From: Tabrizicola_A sp965284335
GTDB lineage: Bacteria; Pseudomonadota; Alphaproteobacteria; Rhodobacterales; Rhodobacteraceae
Assembly: GCF_965284335.1 (NCBI RefSeq)
Contig: NZ_OZ260076.1
DNA length: 64,000 bases
Direction: 5' to 3' (one strand)
In this document: in pieces, positions 38,287 through 46,414 of the stretch
Layout: the number at the start of each line of letters is the position of its first letter
Numbering within the stretch: position 1 is the first letter of the stretch
Notes under the pieces: model-generated
What the model saw: only the letters and a program-made list of their open reading frames with translations
Database searches by the model: none
What the model was told of the DNA's origin: nothing
Position numbers and translations under genes: made by a program

Positions 38287-40413
38287 ATGGCACGCGACTA
38301 TCCGCTTGAGCGTTATCGCAATTTCGGGATCATTGCCCATATCGACGCGGGCAAGACCACGACTTCGGAACGCATCCTTTACTACACCGGCAAGTCCCAC
38401 AAGATCGGCGAAGTCCATGACGGCGCCGCCACGATGGACTGGATGGAGCAAGAGCAAGAGCGCGGCATCACGATCACCTCGGCTGCCACGACCACCTTCT
38501 GGACCCGCCAGATTGATCCGGGCACTGATACCTCGGACAAGTCGAAGAAGTTCCGCTTCAACATCATCGACACCCCCGGCCACGTTGACTTCACCATCGA
38601 AGTCGAACGTTCGCTGGCCGTGCTTGACGGTGCCGTGGTTCTTCTGGACGGCAACGCAGGTGTGGAACCGCAAACCGAAACCGTGTGGCGTCAGGCTGAC
38701 CGCTACAAGGTTCCGCGGATCGTGTTCGTCAACAAGATGGACAAGACCGGCGCGGATTTCATGAAATGCGTCAAGATGATCAAGGACCGCACCGGCGCCA
38801 ACGCCATGCCGATCGTTCTTCCGATCGGGGCCGAGGACAAGCTGGAAGGCATCATCGACCTCGTGACCATGGAAGAATGGGTCTATGAGGGCGAAGACCT
38901 GGGTGCATCCTGGAAGCGCCAGCCGATCCGCGAAAGCCTGAAGGCCGAAGCTGACGAATGGCGCATGAACCTGATCGAGACCGCTGTCGGTCAGGACGAT
39001 GCGGCAATGGAAGCCTATCTTGAGGGCAATGAGCCTGACGCAGACACCCTGCGCGCGCTGATCCGCAAGGGCACGCTGGCCATTGACTTCGTTCCCGTCA
39101 TGGCAGGCTCGTCGTTCAAGAACAAGGGTGTGCAGCCGCTGTTGAACGCGGTGGTTGACTATCTGCCGTCGCCGCTCGACGTGCCGCCCTACATGGGCTT
39201 TGAGCCGGGCGACGAGACGGAAACCCGCAACATCGCCCGCTCGGCCGATGATGCGCAGCCCTTCTCGGCGCTGGCGTTCAAGATCATGAACGACCCCTTC
39301 GTTGGCTCCTTGACCTTTACCCGCATCTATTCGGGCAAACTGGCCAAGGGCGATGCGATGATGAACGCGACCAAGCAGCGCAAAGAGCGCGTTGGCCGCA
39401 TGATGATGATGCACGCCATCGAGCGTGAGGAAATCACCGAAGCCTTCGCAGGCGACATCATCGCTTTGGGCGGTCTGAAAGAGACCACCACCGGCGACAC
39501 CCTGTGTGATCCGAACGCGCCCGTCGTTCTCGAAACCATGACCTTCCCGGTCCCGGTTATCGAAATCGCCGTGGAGCCGAAAACCAAGGCCGACCAAGAA
39601 AAGATGGGCATCGCTTTGGCCCGTCTGGCTGCCGAAGACCCGTCCTTCCGCGTGGAAACTGACCTGGAATCAGGCCAGACCATCATGAAGGGCATGGGAG
39701 AACTTCACCTCGACATCCTCGTTGACCGTATGCGTCGCGAATTCAAGGTCGAGGCGAACATCGGTGCGCCGCAGGTGGCTTATCGCGAAACGATCTCGCG
39801 CGAGCATGAAATCGACTACACGCACAAGAAGCAGACCGGTGGCACCGGCCAGTTCGCGCGCGTCAAGTTGGTCATCACGCCGACCGAACCGGGCGAAGGC
39901 TATTCGTTCGAGTCGAAGATCGTGGGCGGTGCGGTTCCCAAGGAATACATCCCCGGCGTCGAAAAAGGCATCAAGTCCGTTATGGACTCGGGCCCCTTGG
40001 CAGGCTTCCCTGTGATCGACTTCAAGGTCGCGCTGATCGACGGTGCGTTCCATGACGTTGACTCCTCGGTTCTGGCTTTTGAAATCGCCTCGCGCGCAGC
40101 CATGCGTGAAGGGCTGAAGAAAGCCGGCGCGAAGCTCTTGGAACCGATCATGAAAGTCGAAGTCGTCACCCCGGAAGAATATACCGGCGGCGTCATCGGC
40201 GACCTGACCTCGCGTCGGGGCATGATCAACGGCCAGGACAGCCGCGGCAACGCGAACGTCATCGCCGCGATGGTGCCTTTGGCCAATATGTTCGGCTACA
40301 TCAACCAGCTGCGCTCGATGACCTCGGGCCGTGCTGTGTTCTCGATGGAGTTTGACCATTACGACGCAGTTCCGGAAAACCTGAGCCAGGAAATCCAGAA
40401 GAAATACGCATAA
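38287..40413 (+). CDS. fusA: Elongation factor G
   Basis: Translocase GTPase. The 708 residues show G1 AHIDAGKTTTSERIL (about 18-32), G2 RGITI, G3 DTPGHVDF, G4 NKMD, domain IV with the conserved HKKQTGGTGQFARV region, and C-terminal domain V ending MEFDHYDAVPENLSQEIQKKYA. It is followed by 117 bases with two palindromic elements before tuf copy 2. Confidence 0.98.
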   Translation: MARDYPLERYRNFGIIAHIDAGKTTTSERILYYTGKSHKIGEVHDGAATMDWMEQEQERGITITSAATTTFWTRQIDPGTDTSDKSKKFRFNIIDTPGHVDFTIEVERSLAVLDGAVVLLDGNAGVEPQTETVWRQADRYKVPRIVFVNKMDKTGADFMKCVKMIKDRTGANAMPIVLPIGAEDKLEGIIDLVTMEEWVYEGEDLGASWKRQPIRESLKAEADEWRMNLIETAVGQDDAAMEAYLEGNEPDADTLRALIRKGTLAIDFVPVMAGSSFKNKGVQPLLNAVVDYLPSPLDVPPYMGFEPGDETETRNIARSADDAQPFSALAFKIMNDPFVGSLTFTRIYSGKLAKGDAMMNATKQRKERVGRMMMMHAIEREEITEAFAGDIIALGGLKETTTGDTLCDPNAPVVLETMTFPVPVIEIAVEPKTKADQEKMGIALARLAAEDPSFRVETDLESGQTIMKGMGELHLDILVDRMRREFKVEANIGAPQVAYRETISREHEIDYTHKKQTGGTGQFARVKLVITPTEPGEGYSFESKIVGGAVPKEYIPGVEKGIKSVMDSGPLAGFPVIDFKVALIDGAFHDVDSSVLAFEIASRAAMREGLKKAGAKLLEPIMKVEVVTPEEYTGGVIGDLTSRRGMINGQDSRGNANVIAAMVPLANMFGYINQLRSMTSGRAVFSMEFDHYDAVPENLSQEIQKKYA

Positions 40414-40429
40414 CCGGTGCGGCGGGGGG

Positions 40430-40456
40430 GCTTGAATTTTCCTTGAAAATTCAAGC
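40430..40456. repeat. Palindrome GCTTGAATTTTC / GAAAATTCAAGC between fusA and tuf
   Basis: Perfect 12-bp stem with a 3-base loop. It shares the core GAATTTTC...GAAAATTC with the palindrome at 49613-49633 after rplP. REP-like; no T-run, so it is probably not a terminator. Confidence 0.65.
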
Positions 40457-40465
40457 CTGAACCCC

Positions 40466-40502
40466 GCCCTACCATCCCCGTAGGGTGGGGTTTTACCCCA
40501 CC
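40466..40502. repeat. Palindrome GTAGGGTGGGG / CCCCACC before tuf copy 2
   Basis: GGTGGGG with CCCCACC around TTTTA (40484-40502), preceded by CCCTAC (40468 onward) that can form an alternative pairing with GTAGGG. It belongs to the same style of GTAGGG palindrome seen between rpoB and rpoC. Confidence 0.55.
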
Positions 40503-40530
40503 GCATCCAACCGAATAAGGAGTTGCCCTC

Positions 40531-41706
40531 ATGGCAAAGGCAAAGTTTGAACGGACGAAACCGCACGTTAACATTGGCACGATTGGCCACGTTGACCATG
40601 GCAAGACGACGCTGACGGCAGCGATCACCAAGTATTTTGGTGAATTCCGCGCCTATGACCAGATTGACGGTGCGCCGGAAGAGCGTGCACGCGGGATCAC
40701 GATTTCGACCGCGCACGTGGAATATGAGACGGAGAACCGTCACTATGCACACGTCGACTGCCCCGGCCACGCTGACTATGTGAAGAACATGATCACGGGT
40801 GCGGCACAGATGGACGGCGCGATTCTGGTTTGCGCGGCCTCGGACGGCCCGATGCCGCAGACGCGCGAGCACATCCTGCTTGGCCGCCAGGTGGGTATTC
40901 CCTACATGGTGTGCTACATGAACAAGGTTGACCTTGTGGATGACGCCGAACTGATCGAACTGGTGGAAATGGAACTGCGCGAGCTGTTCTCGTCCTACGA
41001 ATACCCCGGCGACGACATTCCGATCATCAAGGGCTCGGCCCACCAGGCGATGATTGGCGAGCGTAAGGACATCGGTGAAGATTCGATCCGCGCGCTGATG
41101 GCGGCTGTTGACAGCTACATCCCGACCCCGGCCCGCGCGGTTGACCAGCCCTTCCTGATGCCGATCGAAGACGTGTTCTCGATCTCGGGCCGCGGCACGG
41201 TTGTGACCGGTCGTGTGGAGCGTGGCGTGATCAACGTCGGCGACGAAGTTGAGATCGTGGGCATCCGCGAGACCAAGAAGTCGGTCTGCACCGGTGTGGA
41301 AATGTTCCGCAAGCTGTTGGATCGTGGTGAAGCTGGCGACAACGTCGGCGTTCTGTTGCGCGGTATCGACCGTGAAGGCGTGGAACGTGGTCAGGTGCTG
41401 TGCAAGCCGAAGTCGGTGAACCCGCACACCAAGTTCGAAGCCGAGGCCTATATCCTGACCAAGGAAGAAGGCGGCCGTCACACGCCGTTCTTCGCGAACT
41501 ACCGCCCGCAGTTCTACTTCCGCACCACGGACGTGACCGGGACGGTTGAGCTTCCGGCTGGCACCGAGATGGTGATGCCGGGCGACAACCTGAAGTTCAA
41601 CGTGACGCTGATCGCCCCGATCGCGATGGAAGAGAAGCTGCGCTTCGCCATCCGCGAAGGCGGCCGCACCGTCGGCGCGGGCGTCGTGTCGAAGATCATC
41701 GAGTGA
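40531..41706 (+). CDS. tuf: Elongation factor Tu, copy 2
   Basis: Same 391-residue protein as the copy at 20411-21586, with one silent difference (CCG at 41485-41487). Identity begins about 7 bases before the ATG (GCCCTC) and runs through the stop, the duplicated 3'-end remnant and the terminator. It is the last gene of the rpsL-rpsG-fusA-tuf operon. The upstream AAGGAG ribosome site is stronger than that of copy 1 (GCAAGGGC). Function as for copy 1. Confidence 0.98.
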   Translation: MAKAKFERTKPHVNIGTIGHVDHGKTTLTAAITKYFGEFRAYDQIDGAPEERARGITISTAHVEYETENRHYAHVDCPGHADYVKNMITGAAQMDGAILVCAASDGPMPQTREHILLGRQVGIPYMVCYMNKVDLVDDAELIELVEMELRELFSSYEYPGDDIPIIKGSAHQAMIGERKDIGEDSIRALMAAVDSYIPTPARAVDQPFLMPIEDVFSISGRGTVVTGRVERGVINVGDEVEIVGIRETKKSVCTGVEMFRKLLDRGEAGDNVGVLLRGIDREGVERGQVLCKPKSVNPHTKFEAEAYILTKEEGGRHTPFFANYRPQFYFRTTDVTGTVELPAGTEMVMPGDNLKFNVTLIAPIAMEEKLRFAIREGGRTVGAGVVSKIIE

Positions 41707-41775
41707 TGATCCCGAGACGCGCCAGCTAAGGGCTTGTCGAAGATCATCGAATAATCTGCCGCAAGGCCGATAAGG

Positions 41776-41802
41776 AAAAGGCCGCCCCCGGGCGGCCTTT
41801 TT
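41776..41802 (+). terminator. Intrinsic terminator of tuf copy 2
   Basis: Identical to the terminator after copy 1: AAAAGGCCGCCC and GGGCGGCCTTTT with a T-run. It separates the str operon from the S10 operon. Confidence 0.9.
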
Positions 41803-41820
41803 CCATATCCGCCCCCCAAA

Positions 41821-41881
41821 CTCGTCGAGCGCGTCCCGCGCACTCCTCGTCACCCCCGACGAGGCCACGAAGGGCCCGAGG
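41821..41881. repeat. Cruciform-forming intergenic repeat, copy 3
   Basis: Same as copy 1 except that the hairpin is CGCG-TCC-CGCG instead of CCC-TTC-GGG, while flanks and the inner CCTCGTC/GACGAGG arms are retained. The stop codon and last residues of the cryB-type gene on the minus strand lie inside this element. Confidence 0.65.
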
Positions 41882-43400
41882 GGGGAAGGCCATCGAGAAA
41901 CCGGCTGGCCTCCTCGCGGATCTGGGCGCGCTTGTCTGCGTCCATGCCGCGCAGCGTGCGCACTGGCATCGCCATGCGCGGGTTATTGGCAAAGCGCGCC
42001 TCGTGGCGGGCGATGAAATCCCAATAGAGATAGTTGAACGGGCAGGCCTTCGGTCCCAGCTTTTCCTTTACGTCATAGGCACAGCCGCCGCAGTAATCCG
42101 ACATGCGGTTGATATAGGCCCCCGAGGCGGCATAGGGCTTTGACCCGATCCGCCCAGCATCCGCGTGCAGCACCATGCCATGCGTGTTAGGCAATTCCAC
42201 CCACTCATAGGCATCAACATAAACGGCGAGATACCACGCCTCCACCTCGGCAGGCGCCAACCCCGCCAGCAGCGCAAAGTTGCCCGTGACCATCAGGCGC
42301 TGGATGTGATGGGCATAGCCGGTGCGCCGCGTTGTGCCGACCGCCTCGGCCATGCAGCGCATCTTTGTCTCGCCCGTCCAATAAAGATCGGGCAAGGCGC
42401 GGTCGGCGTCCAGCCCATTGGTCGCCGCATAGCCCGGCATCTGATCCCAATAAATCCCGCGCACGAATTCCCGCCAGCCAAGGATTTGGCGAATAAAGCC
42501 CTCAACCGCGTTCAGGGGGGCATGACCCGCCGCATAGGCGGCCTCGGCGGCCACACAAACCTCACGCGGCAGCAACAGACCGCAGTTCAGCGCGGGCGAC
42601 AACAGGCTGTGATAGAGGAAATCCTCGCCCGCCTTCATTGCGTCTTGCACATCGCCAAAATGGGGCAGGGCCATGGCGACGAAATGATCCAGCGCTTGCA
42701 ACGCCTCGTCACGGGTGACCGGCCAGCCAAAGGGCTCCAGATCGCCAAAGCTGTCGCCAAAACGCTGAGCCACAAGCGCCATCACCGCGCGGGTGGTGTC
42801 ATCGGGGACAAAGCGCAGCCGGGGGGGCAGCTTGGCCCCCTTTGGCAGCGGTTTTCGGTTGTCGCTGTCAAAGTTCCACTGGCCGCCGACGGGGCTATCC
42901 CCCGCCATCAACAACCCGCTTTGCCGCCGCATCTCGCGGTAAAAATACTCCATCCGAGAAGTCTTGCGCGCCTGTGACAGTGCGGCGAACTGCGCGCGGC
43001 TGCAAAAGAACCGGGTGTCTTCGCGGATGTCCACGGGCAGACCCAAATCGGCCTGCCAGCCAGTCATCATCTGCCAGACCCGCCATTCGCCCGGCTCGGT
43101 GGCGATCAGCCGGGTCGCGCCATGGCGTTTCACCGCGCGGGCCACCTCGCCGGAAAAGGAATGGGTATTGGCCGGATCATCCAGCGCGACGTAATCCACC
43201 CGATGCCCTTGGGCGCGCAGCCCCTCGCCAAAGTGGCGCATGGCCGACAGGATCAGGGTGATCTTTTGTTTGTGATGCGGCACATAGCGTGCCTCTTCAT
43301 CGACCTCGACCATCAAGACCACGCTGTCAGGCCCCAGATCCGACAGGGCCGTCAGCGCATGGCTCAGCTGGTCGCCCAAGACCAGATGCAGACGCGTCAC
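41850..43400 (-). CDS. cryB: Iron-sulfur bacterial cryptochrome/photolyase (CryB/PhrB, DPRP family)
   Basis: FAD-dependent photolyase-like protein of the FeS-BCP class (Rhodobacter CryB, Agrobacterium PhrB), which repairs (6-4) photoproducts or regulates light responses. The 516 residues start at a GTG overlapping the DUF2256 stop. N-terminal DPRP/Rossmann domain (MTRLHLVLGDQLSHAL, HHKQKITLILSAMRHF); FAD domain with GEDFLYHSLLSPALNCGLLLP, GFIRQILGWREFVRGIYW and HIQRLMVTGNFALLAGL. The 4Fe-4S ligands are visible as Cys in LNCGLL, CGGC and KACPFNYLYWDF. The last ~15 residues (GLPPSGPSWPRRG) are encoded by an intergenic repeat. Inserted between tuf and rpsJ on the opposite strand. Confidence 0.9.
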   Translation of the reverse strand: MTRLHLVLGDQLSHALTALSDLGPDSVVLMVEVDEEARYVPHHKQKITLILSAMRHFGEGLRAQGHRVDYVALDDPANTHSFSGEVARAVKRHGATRLIATEPGEWRVWQMMTGWQADLGLPVDIREDTRFFCSRAQFAALSQARKTSRMEYFYREMRRQSGLLMAGDSPVGGQWNFDSDNRKPLPKGAKLPPRLRFVPDDTTRAVMALVAQRFGDSFGDLEPFGWPVTRDEALQALDHFVAMALPHFGDVQDAMKAGEDFLYHSLLSPALNCGLLLPREVCVAAEAAYAAGHAPLNAVEGFIRQILGWREFVRGIYWDQMPGYAATNGLDADRALPDLYWTGETKMRCMAEAVGTTRRTGYAHHIQRLMVTGNFALLAGLAPAEVEAWYLAVYVDAYEWVELPNTHGMVLHADAGRIGSKPYAASGAYINRMSDYCGGCAYDVKEKLGPKACPFNYLYWDFIARHEARFANNPRMAMPVRTLRGMDADKRAQIREEASRFLDGLPPSGPSWPRRG

Positions 43401-43552
43401 GGCTTGGCCCCTTTGGCCGCCGCGCGGCAGCGGTCAGAGCAAAAGCGCACCTCGTCCCAGACCTTTTCCCATTTTTTGCGCCAGACCATCGGCAATCCGC
43501 ATTGGGCGCAGGTCTTGCTGGGCAAATCGCCCTTTTTCTTCATCTTTGGCAT
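43397..43552 (-). CDS. DUF2256 small zinc-ribbon protein, coupled to cryB
   Basis: 51-residue protein, MPKMKKKGDLPSKTC then AQCGLPMVWRKKWEKVW and DEVRFCSDRCRAAAKGAKP. Two CxxC/CxxxC pairs (Cys15, Cys18, Cys38, Cys42) make a likely zinc knuckle, and the pattern CxxCGxPMxWRKKWxxxWxxVxxCSxRC is that of DUF2256. DUF2256 genes are commonly found next to photolyase-related genes. The stop overlaps the cryB GTG by 4 bases (GTGA), so it is co-translated. Function unknown; perhaps assembly or DNA interaction of the photolyase (inference). Confidence 0.85.
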   Translation of the reverse strand: MPKMKKKGDLPSKTCAQCGLPMVWRKKWEKVWDEVRFCSDRCRAAAKGAKP

Positions 43553-43672
43553 GACCCCCCCGGATTTCACAGGCTTGCGCTCGCGCCCAAAGGTGGGGCA
43601 AGATCGGGCAAAGGCAATGGGACAGCCCCCGTTGCGCAGGCATCCCCGCAGGGGCGGGATGCGTGGAAGAAT

Positions 43673-43740
43673 TTGCTTGTTTATGGCGGGTGCGCCCTAT
43701 AGAGACGCGCAGCGCGACTCCTTCTCGGGAGAATCGCGCG
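43673..43740 (+). promoter_or_regulatory. Candidate promoter and leader hairpin of the S10 operon
   Basis: TTGCTT at 43673-43678 and TATAGA at 43698-43703 (19-base spacer; overlapping TTGTTT gives 15) are followed at 43711-43740 by a stem (CGCGACTCC with GGGAGAATCGCG). The remaining leader to rpsJ (43813) shows nothing clear. In other bacteria such a leader mediates L4 autoregulation; here that is only inferred. Confidence 0.35.
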
Positions 43741-43812
43741 TTCTACTATTCACTCATGCGAACCTATGGGCTTTGGCATCCTGCTGAAGTTTACGTTCGG
43801 AAGGAAGAACTG

Positions 43813-44121
43813 ATGCAAGGTCAAACCATTCGCATTCGGCTGAAGGCCTTCGATTACCGTGTGCTTGATGCAAGCACGCAGGAAATCGTGTCCACCGCCA
43901 AGCGCACCGGTGCCACCGTTCGTGGCCCGATCCCGCTGCCGAACAAGATCGAGAAATTCACGGTTCTCCGTGGTCCGCACATCGACAAGAAGTCGCGCGA
44001 CCAGTGGGAGATCCGCACGCACAAGCGCCTGCTCGATATCGTTGATCCGACCCCCCAGACCGTGGACGCGCTGATGAAGCTCGACCTCGCCGCTGGCGTG
44101 GATGTCGAGATCAAAGTGTAA
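43813..44121 (+). CDS. rpsJ: 30S ribosomal protein S10
   Basis: Small-subunit head protein and NusG/NusB partner. Start at MQGQTIRIRLKAFDYRVLD with GGAAGG upstream; the longer frame covers the leader. The 102 residues have signature GPIPLPNKIEKFTVLRGPHIDKKSR. First gene of the S10 operon, here without tuf directly upstream because the cryB pair intervenes. Confidence 0.98.
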   Translation: MQGQTIRIRLKAFDYRVLDASTQEIVSTAKRTGATVRGPIPLPNKIEKFTVLRGPHIDKKSRDQWEIRTHKRLLDIVDPTPQTVDALMKLDLAAGVDVEIKV

Positions 44122-44134
44122 GGGGGGCAGATAC

Positions 44135-44851
44135 ATGCGCTCTGGCGTTATCGCAAAGAAGCTGGGCATGACCCGGCTGTTTCTGGAAAACGGCACGCAG
44201 GTGCCGGTGACCGTTCTGCAACTCGACAATCTTCAGGTCGTGGCGCAGCGCACCGCTGACAAGGACGGCTATACCGCTGTTCAGCTTGGCGCGGGCTCTG
44301 CCAAGGCCAAGAACACCACGGCCGCGCAGCGTGGCCACTTCGCCAAGGCGAATGTGGCACCCAAGCGCAAGATCGCGGAATTCCGCGTGTCGGCAGACAA
44401 CCTGATCGATGTGGGCGCGGAAATCACCGCGGATCACTATCTGGCAGGTCAGTTCGTTGACATCGCCGGCACCTCGATCGGTAAAGGCTTTGCCGGTGCA
44501 ATGAAGCGTCACAACTTCGGCGGTCTGCGGGCCTCGCACGGTGTGTCGGTTTCGCACCGTTCGCACGGTTCGACCGGCCAGTGTCAGGATCCGGGCAAAG
44601 TGTTCAAGGGCAAGAAGATGGCTGGCCATCTTGGTGCCGTTCGCACCACCACCCAGAACCTGCAAGTTGTCCGCACCGATGCGGAACGTGGTCTGATCTT
44701 GGTCAAGGGCGCTGTCCCCGGTTCCAAGGGTGGCTGGGTCACCGTCAAGGACGCCGTGAAGAAAGCCGCTCCGGCTGGTATTCCGCTGCCTGCCGCCGTT
44801 CGCTCGGCTGCTGCCGCAGCGCCTGCTGCTGCCGAAGGGGGTGAAGCATGA
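44135..44851 (+). CDS. rplC: 50S ribosomal protein L3
   Basis: Early-assembling large-subunit protein near the peptidyl-transferase centre. Start at MRSGVIAKKLGMTRLF behind AGGGGGG. It has 238 residues with the central HGVSVSHRSHGSTGQCQDPGKVFKGKKMAGH loop, in which the methylated Gln is conserved, and an Ala-rich C-terminal extension common in this family. It overlaps rplD by 4 bases. Confidence 0.97.
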   Translation: MRSGVIAKKLGMTRLFLENGTQVPVTVLQLDNLQVVAQRTADKDGYTAVQLGAGSAKAKNTTAAQRGHFAKANVAPKRKIAEFRVSADNLIDVGAEITADHYLAGQFVDIAGTSIGKGFAGAMKRHNFGGLRASHGVSVSHRSHGSTGQCQDPGKVFKGKKMAGHLGAVRTTTQNLQVVRTDAERGLILVKGAVPGSKGGWVTVKDAVKKAAPAGIPLPAAVRSAAAAAPAAAEGGEA

Positions 44852-45468
44852 AACTTGATGTGATCAAGCTGGACGGCGGCAAAGCCGGTTCCGTGGATCT
44901 GGATGAGGCACTGTTCGGCCTTGAGCCGCGCGCCGACATCCTGCACCGTGTGGTGCGTTGGCAGCGTGCGCGTGCGCAGGCTGGCACCCACTCGACGCTG
45001 GGCAAGTCGGACGTGTCCTACTCGACCAAGAAGATCTATCGCCAAAAGGGCACCGGCGGCGCACGCCACGGTTCCAAAAAGGCCCCGATCTTCCGTCACG
45101 GTGGTGTCTACAAAGGCCCGACCCCGCGGTCGCACGCCCATGATCTGCCCAAGAAGTTCCGCGCACTGGGTCTGCGCCACGCCCTTTCGGCCAAGGCCAA
45201 AGCGGGCGAGCTGGTGATCCTTGATGCGGCAACCTTGGCCGATGCCAAAACCGGCGCTCTCGCCAAAATGGTGTCGGAGCTGGGCTGGAAGCGCGTTCTC
45301 GTCATTGATGGTGCAAGCGTTGACGCGAATTTCGCGCTGGCCGCTCGCAACCTCGAAGGCGTCGACGTCCTGCCGACCATTGGCGCAAACGTCTATGACA
45401 TCCTGAAGCGTGATACTCTTGTGATCACCAAAGCAGGTGTCGAAGCTCTGGAGGCTCGTCTGAAATGA
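44848..45468 (+). CDS. rplD: 50S ribosomal protein L4
   Basis: Exit-tunnel protein, 206 residues. ATGA overlap with rplC at the start and with rplW at the end. Signatures are KIYRQKGTGGARHGSKKAPIFRHGG and ATLADAKTGALAKMVSELG. Confidence 0.97.
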   Translation: MKLDVIKLDGGKAGSVDLDEALFGLEPRADILHRVVRWQRARAQAGTHSTLGKSDVSYSTKKIYRQKGTGGARHGSKKAPIFRHGGVYKGPTPRSHAHDLPKKFRALGLRHALSAKAKAGELVILDAATLADAKTGALAKMVSELGWKRVLVIDGASVDANFALAARNLEGVDVLPTIGANVYDILKRDTLVITKAGVEALEARLK

Positions 45469-45761
45469 GCGCGAAACCCGAACACTACGACCTCATCAAA
45501 AAGCCGATCATCACCGAAAAGGCCACCATGGTCTCCGAAGGTGGCGCGGTGGTCTTCCAGGTCGCCATGGACGCAACCAAACCCCAGATCAAAGAAGCGG
45601 TTGAGTCCGTTTTCGGCGTCAAGGTGAAGGCGGTCAACACCACCATCACCAAGGGCAAGGCCAAGAAGTTCCGTGGCCGCGCTGGTGAGCGTAGCGACAA
45701 GAAAAAAGCCTATGTCATGCTGGAAGCCGGTCAGTCGATCGACGTGTCGACCGGTCTGTGA
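45465..45761 (+). CDS. rplW: 50S ribosomal protein L23
   Basis: Tunnel-exit protein and docking site for SRP and trigger factor. It has 98 residues, with IKKPIITEKATMVSE at the start and VNTTITKGKAKKFRGRAGERSDKKKAYV later. A strong terminator follows directly, so the S10 operon is split here. Confidence 0.97.
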   Translation: MSAKPEHYDLIKKPIITEKATMVSEGGAVVFQVAMDATKPQIKEAVESVFGVKVKAVNTTITKGKAKKFRGRAGERSDKKKAYVMLEAGQSIDVSTGL

Positions 45762-45795
45762 GGCTAAGGCGGGGTGATCCCCGACCTAAGGTTAA

Positions 45796-45827
45796 GAAAG
45801 CCCCTGCCGAAAGGTGGGGGCTTTTTT
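45796..45827 (+). terminator. Intrinsic terminator after rplW
   Basis: AAAGCCCCTGCC / GGTGGGGGCTTT stem with a GAAA loop and six T. It also lies at the 3' side of the convergent parE gene. Confidence 0.9.
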
Positions 45828-45840
45828 GCTTCGCGTCACG

Positions 45841-46125
45841 TCAAAGATGTCGCTCGGTATCCATCATTTGGTGAAGCACACGGATGACCTGCGTGCCAGT
45901 TTCGGACTGCCGAAAGAAGATCAGATGCCGTCCGACCGGGTATTTCAGGTAGCCATCCCTCACCTCCACCCTGCGACCCGCGATGTCGCCCTTTGCCAAG
46001 GCAAAACAGATGTCGCGGATGGTGTCGATATAGCGGTCGGCCTGATCGGGGCCCCAAGTTTCCGCCGTATAGTCCCAGATCGCGCCAATATCCGCAGCGG
46101 CGGCGGGCGAAAAGGTCAGCGTCAT
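45841..46125 (-). CDS. parE: ParE-family toxin (RelE/ParE superfamily)
   Basis: 94-residue type II toxin; family members poison gyrase. Typical ParE features are MTLTFSPAAAADIGAIWDYTAETWG at the N-terminus and the terminal YPVGRHLIFFRQSETGTQVIRVLH beta strands with the conserved Arg, followed by HQMMD. It overlaps parD by 4 bases (ATGA), giving the usual antitoxin-first operon. It lies, convergent to rplW, in the gap between rplW and rplB. No truncation seen; activity untested. Confidence 0.88.
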   Translation of the reverse strand: MTLTFSPAAAADIGAIWDYTAETWGPDQADRYIDTIRDICFALAKGDIAGRRVEVRDGYLKYPVGRHLIFFRQSETGTQVIRVLHQMMDTERHL

Positions 46126-46376
46126 CCGCCCGCCTGGGCCAAGCCTGCGCGTTTGGTGGCCTTGAGCTTGTCGAAATCAAGCGGCTCCGGCACGCCAGAC
46201 CGCTCTCCCGCCGCCAAAGCCTCCCGCAGGGCCTGCGCGGCCAGCTCCCGTTCTTCCAAGAGCCGCAGCCCCGCCCGCACCACATCGCTGGCCGAACCAA
46301 AGCGGCCAGACTGAACCTGAGTGTCGATGAACTGGACGAAATGATCGCCCAAGGAAACGGATGTATTGCGCTGCAT
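46122..46376 (-). CDS. parD: ParD-family antitoxin
   Basis: 84-residue ribbon-helix-helix antitoxin. ATG at 46374-46376 gives MQRNTSVSLGDHFVQFIDTQ with AGGAGG 5 bases upstream. QSGRFGSASDVVRAGLRLLEERE is the ParD DNA-binding and dimer segment, and the C-terminal part (PEPLDFDKLKATKRAGLAQAGG) would wrap the toxin. It probably represses its own promoter through the palindrome at 46398-46414. Confidence 0.88.
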   Translation of the reverse strand: MQRNTSVSLGDHFVQFIDTQVQSGRFGSASDVVRAGLRLLEERELAAQALREALAAGERSGVPEPLDFDKLKATKRAGLAQAGG

Positions 46377-46397
46377 GGGGCCTCCTATGCGAAGGGT

Positions 46398-46414
46398 ATA
46401 CCAGTTTTTGGTAT
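46398..46414 (-). promoter_or_regulatory. Inverted-repeat operator upstream of parDE
   Basis: Perfect ATACCA / TGGTAT inverted repeat with a 5-base spacer, about 21 bases upstream of the parD start. It is the expected kind of site for a ribbon-helix-helix autoregulator. The AT-rich flank (TTTTTGGTATTTTGC) is compatible with a promoter. Confidence 0.6.
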
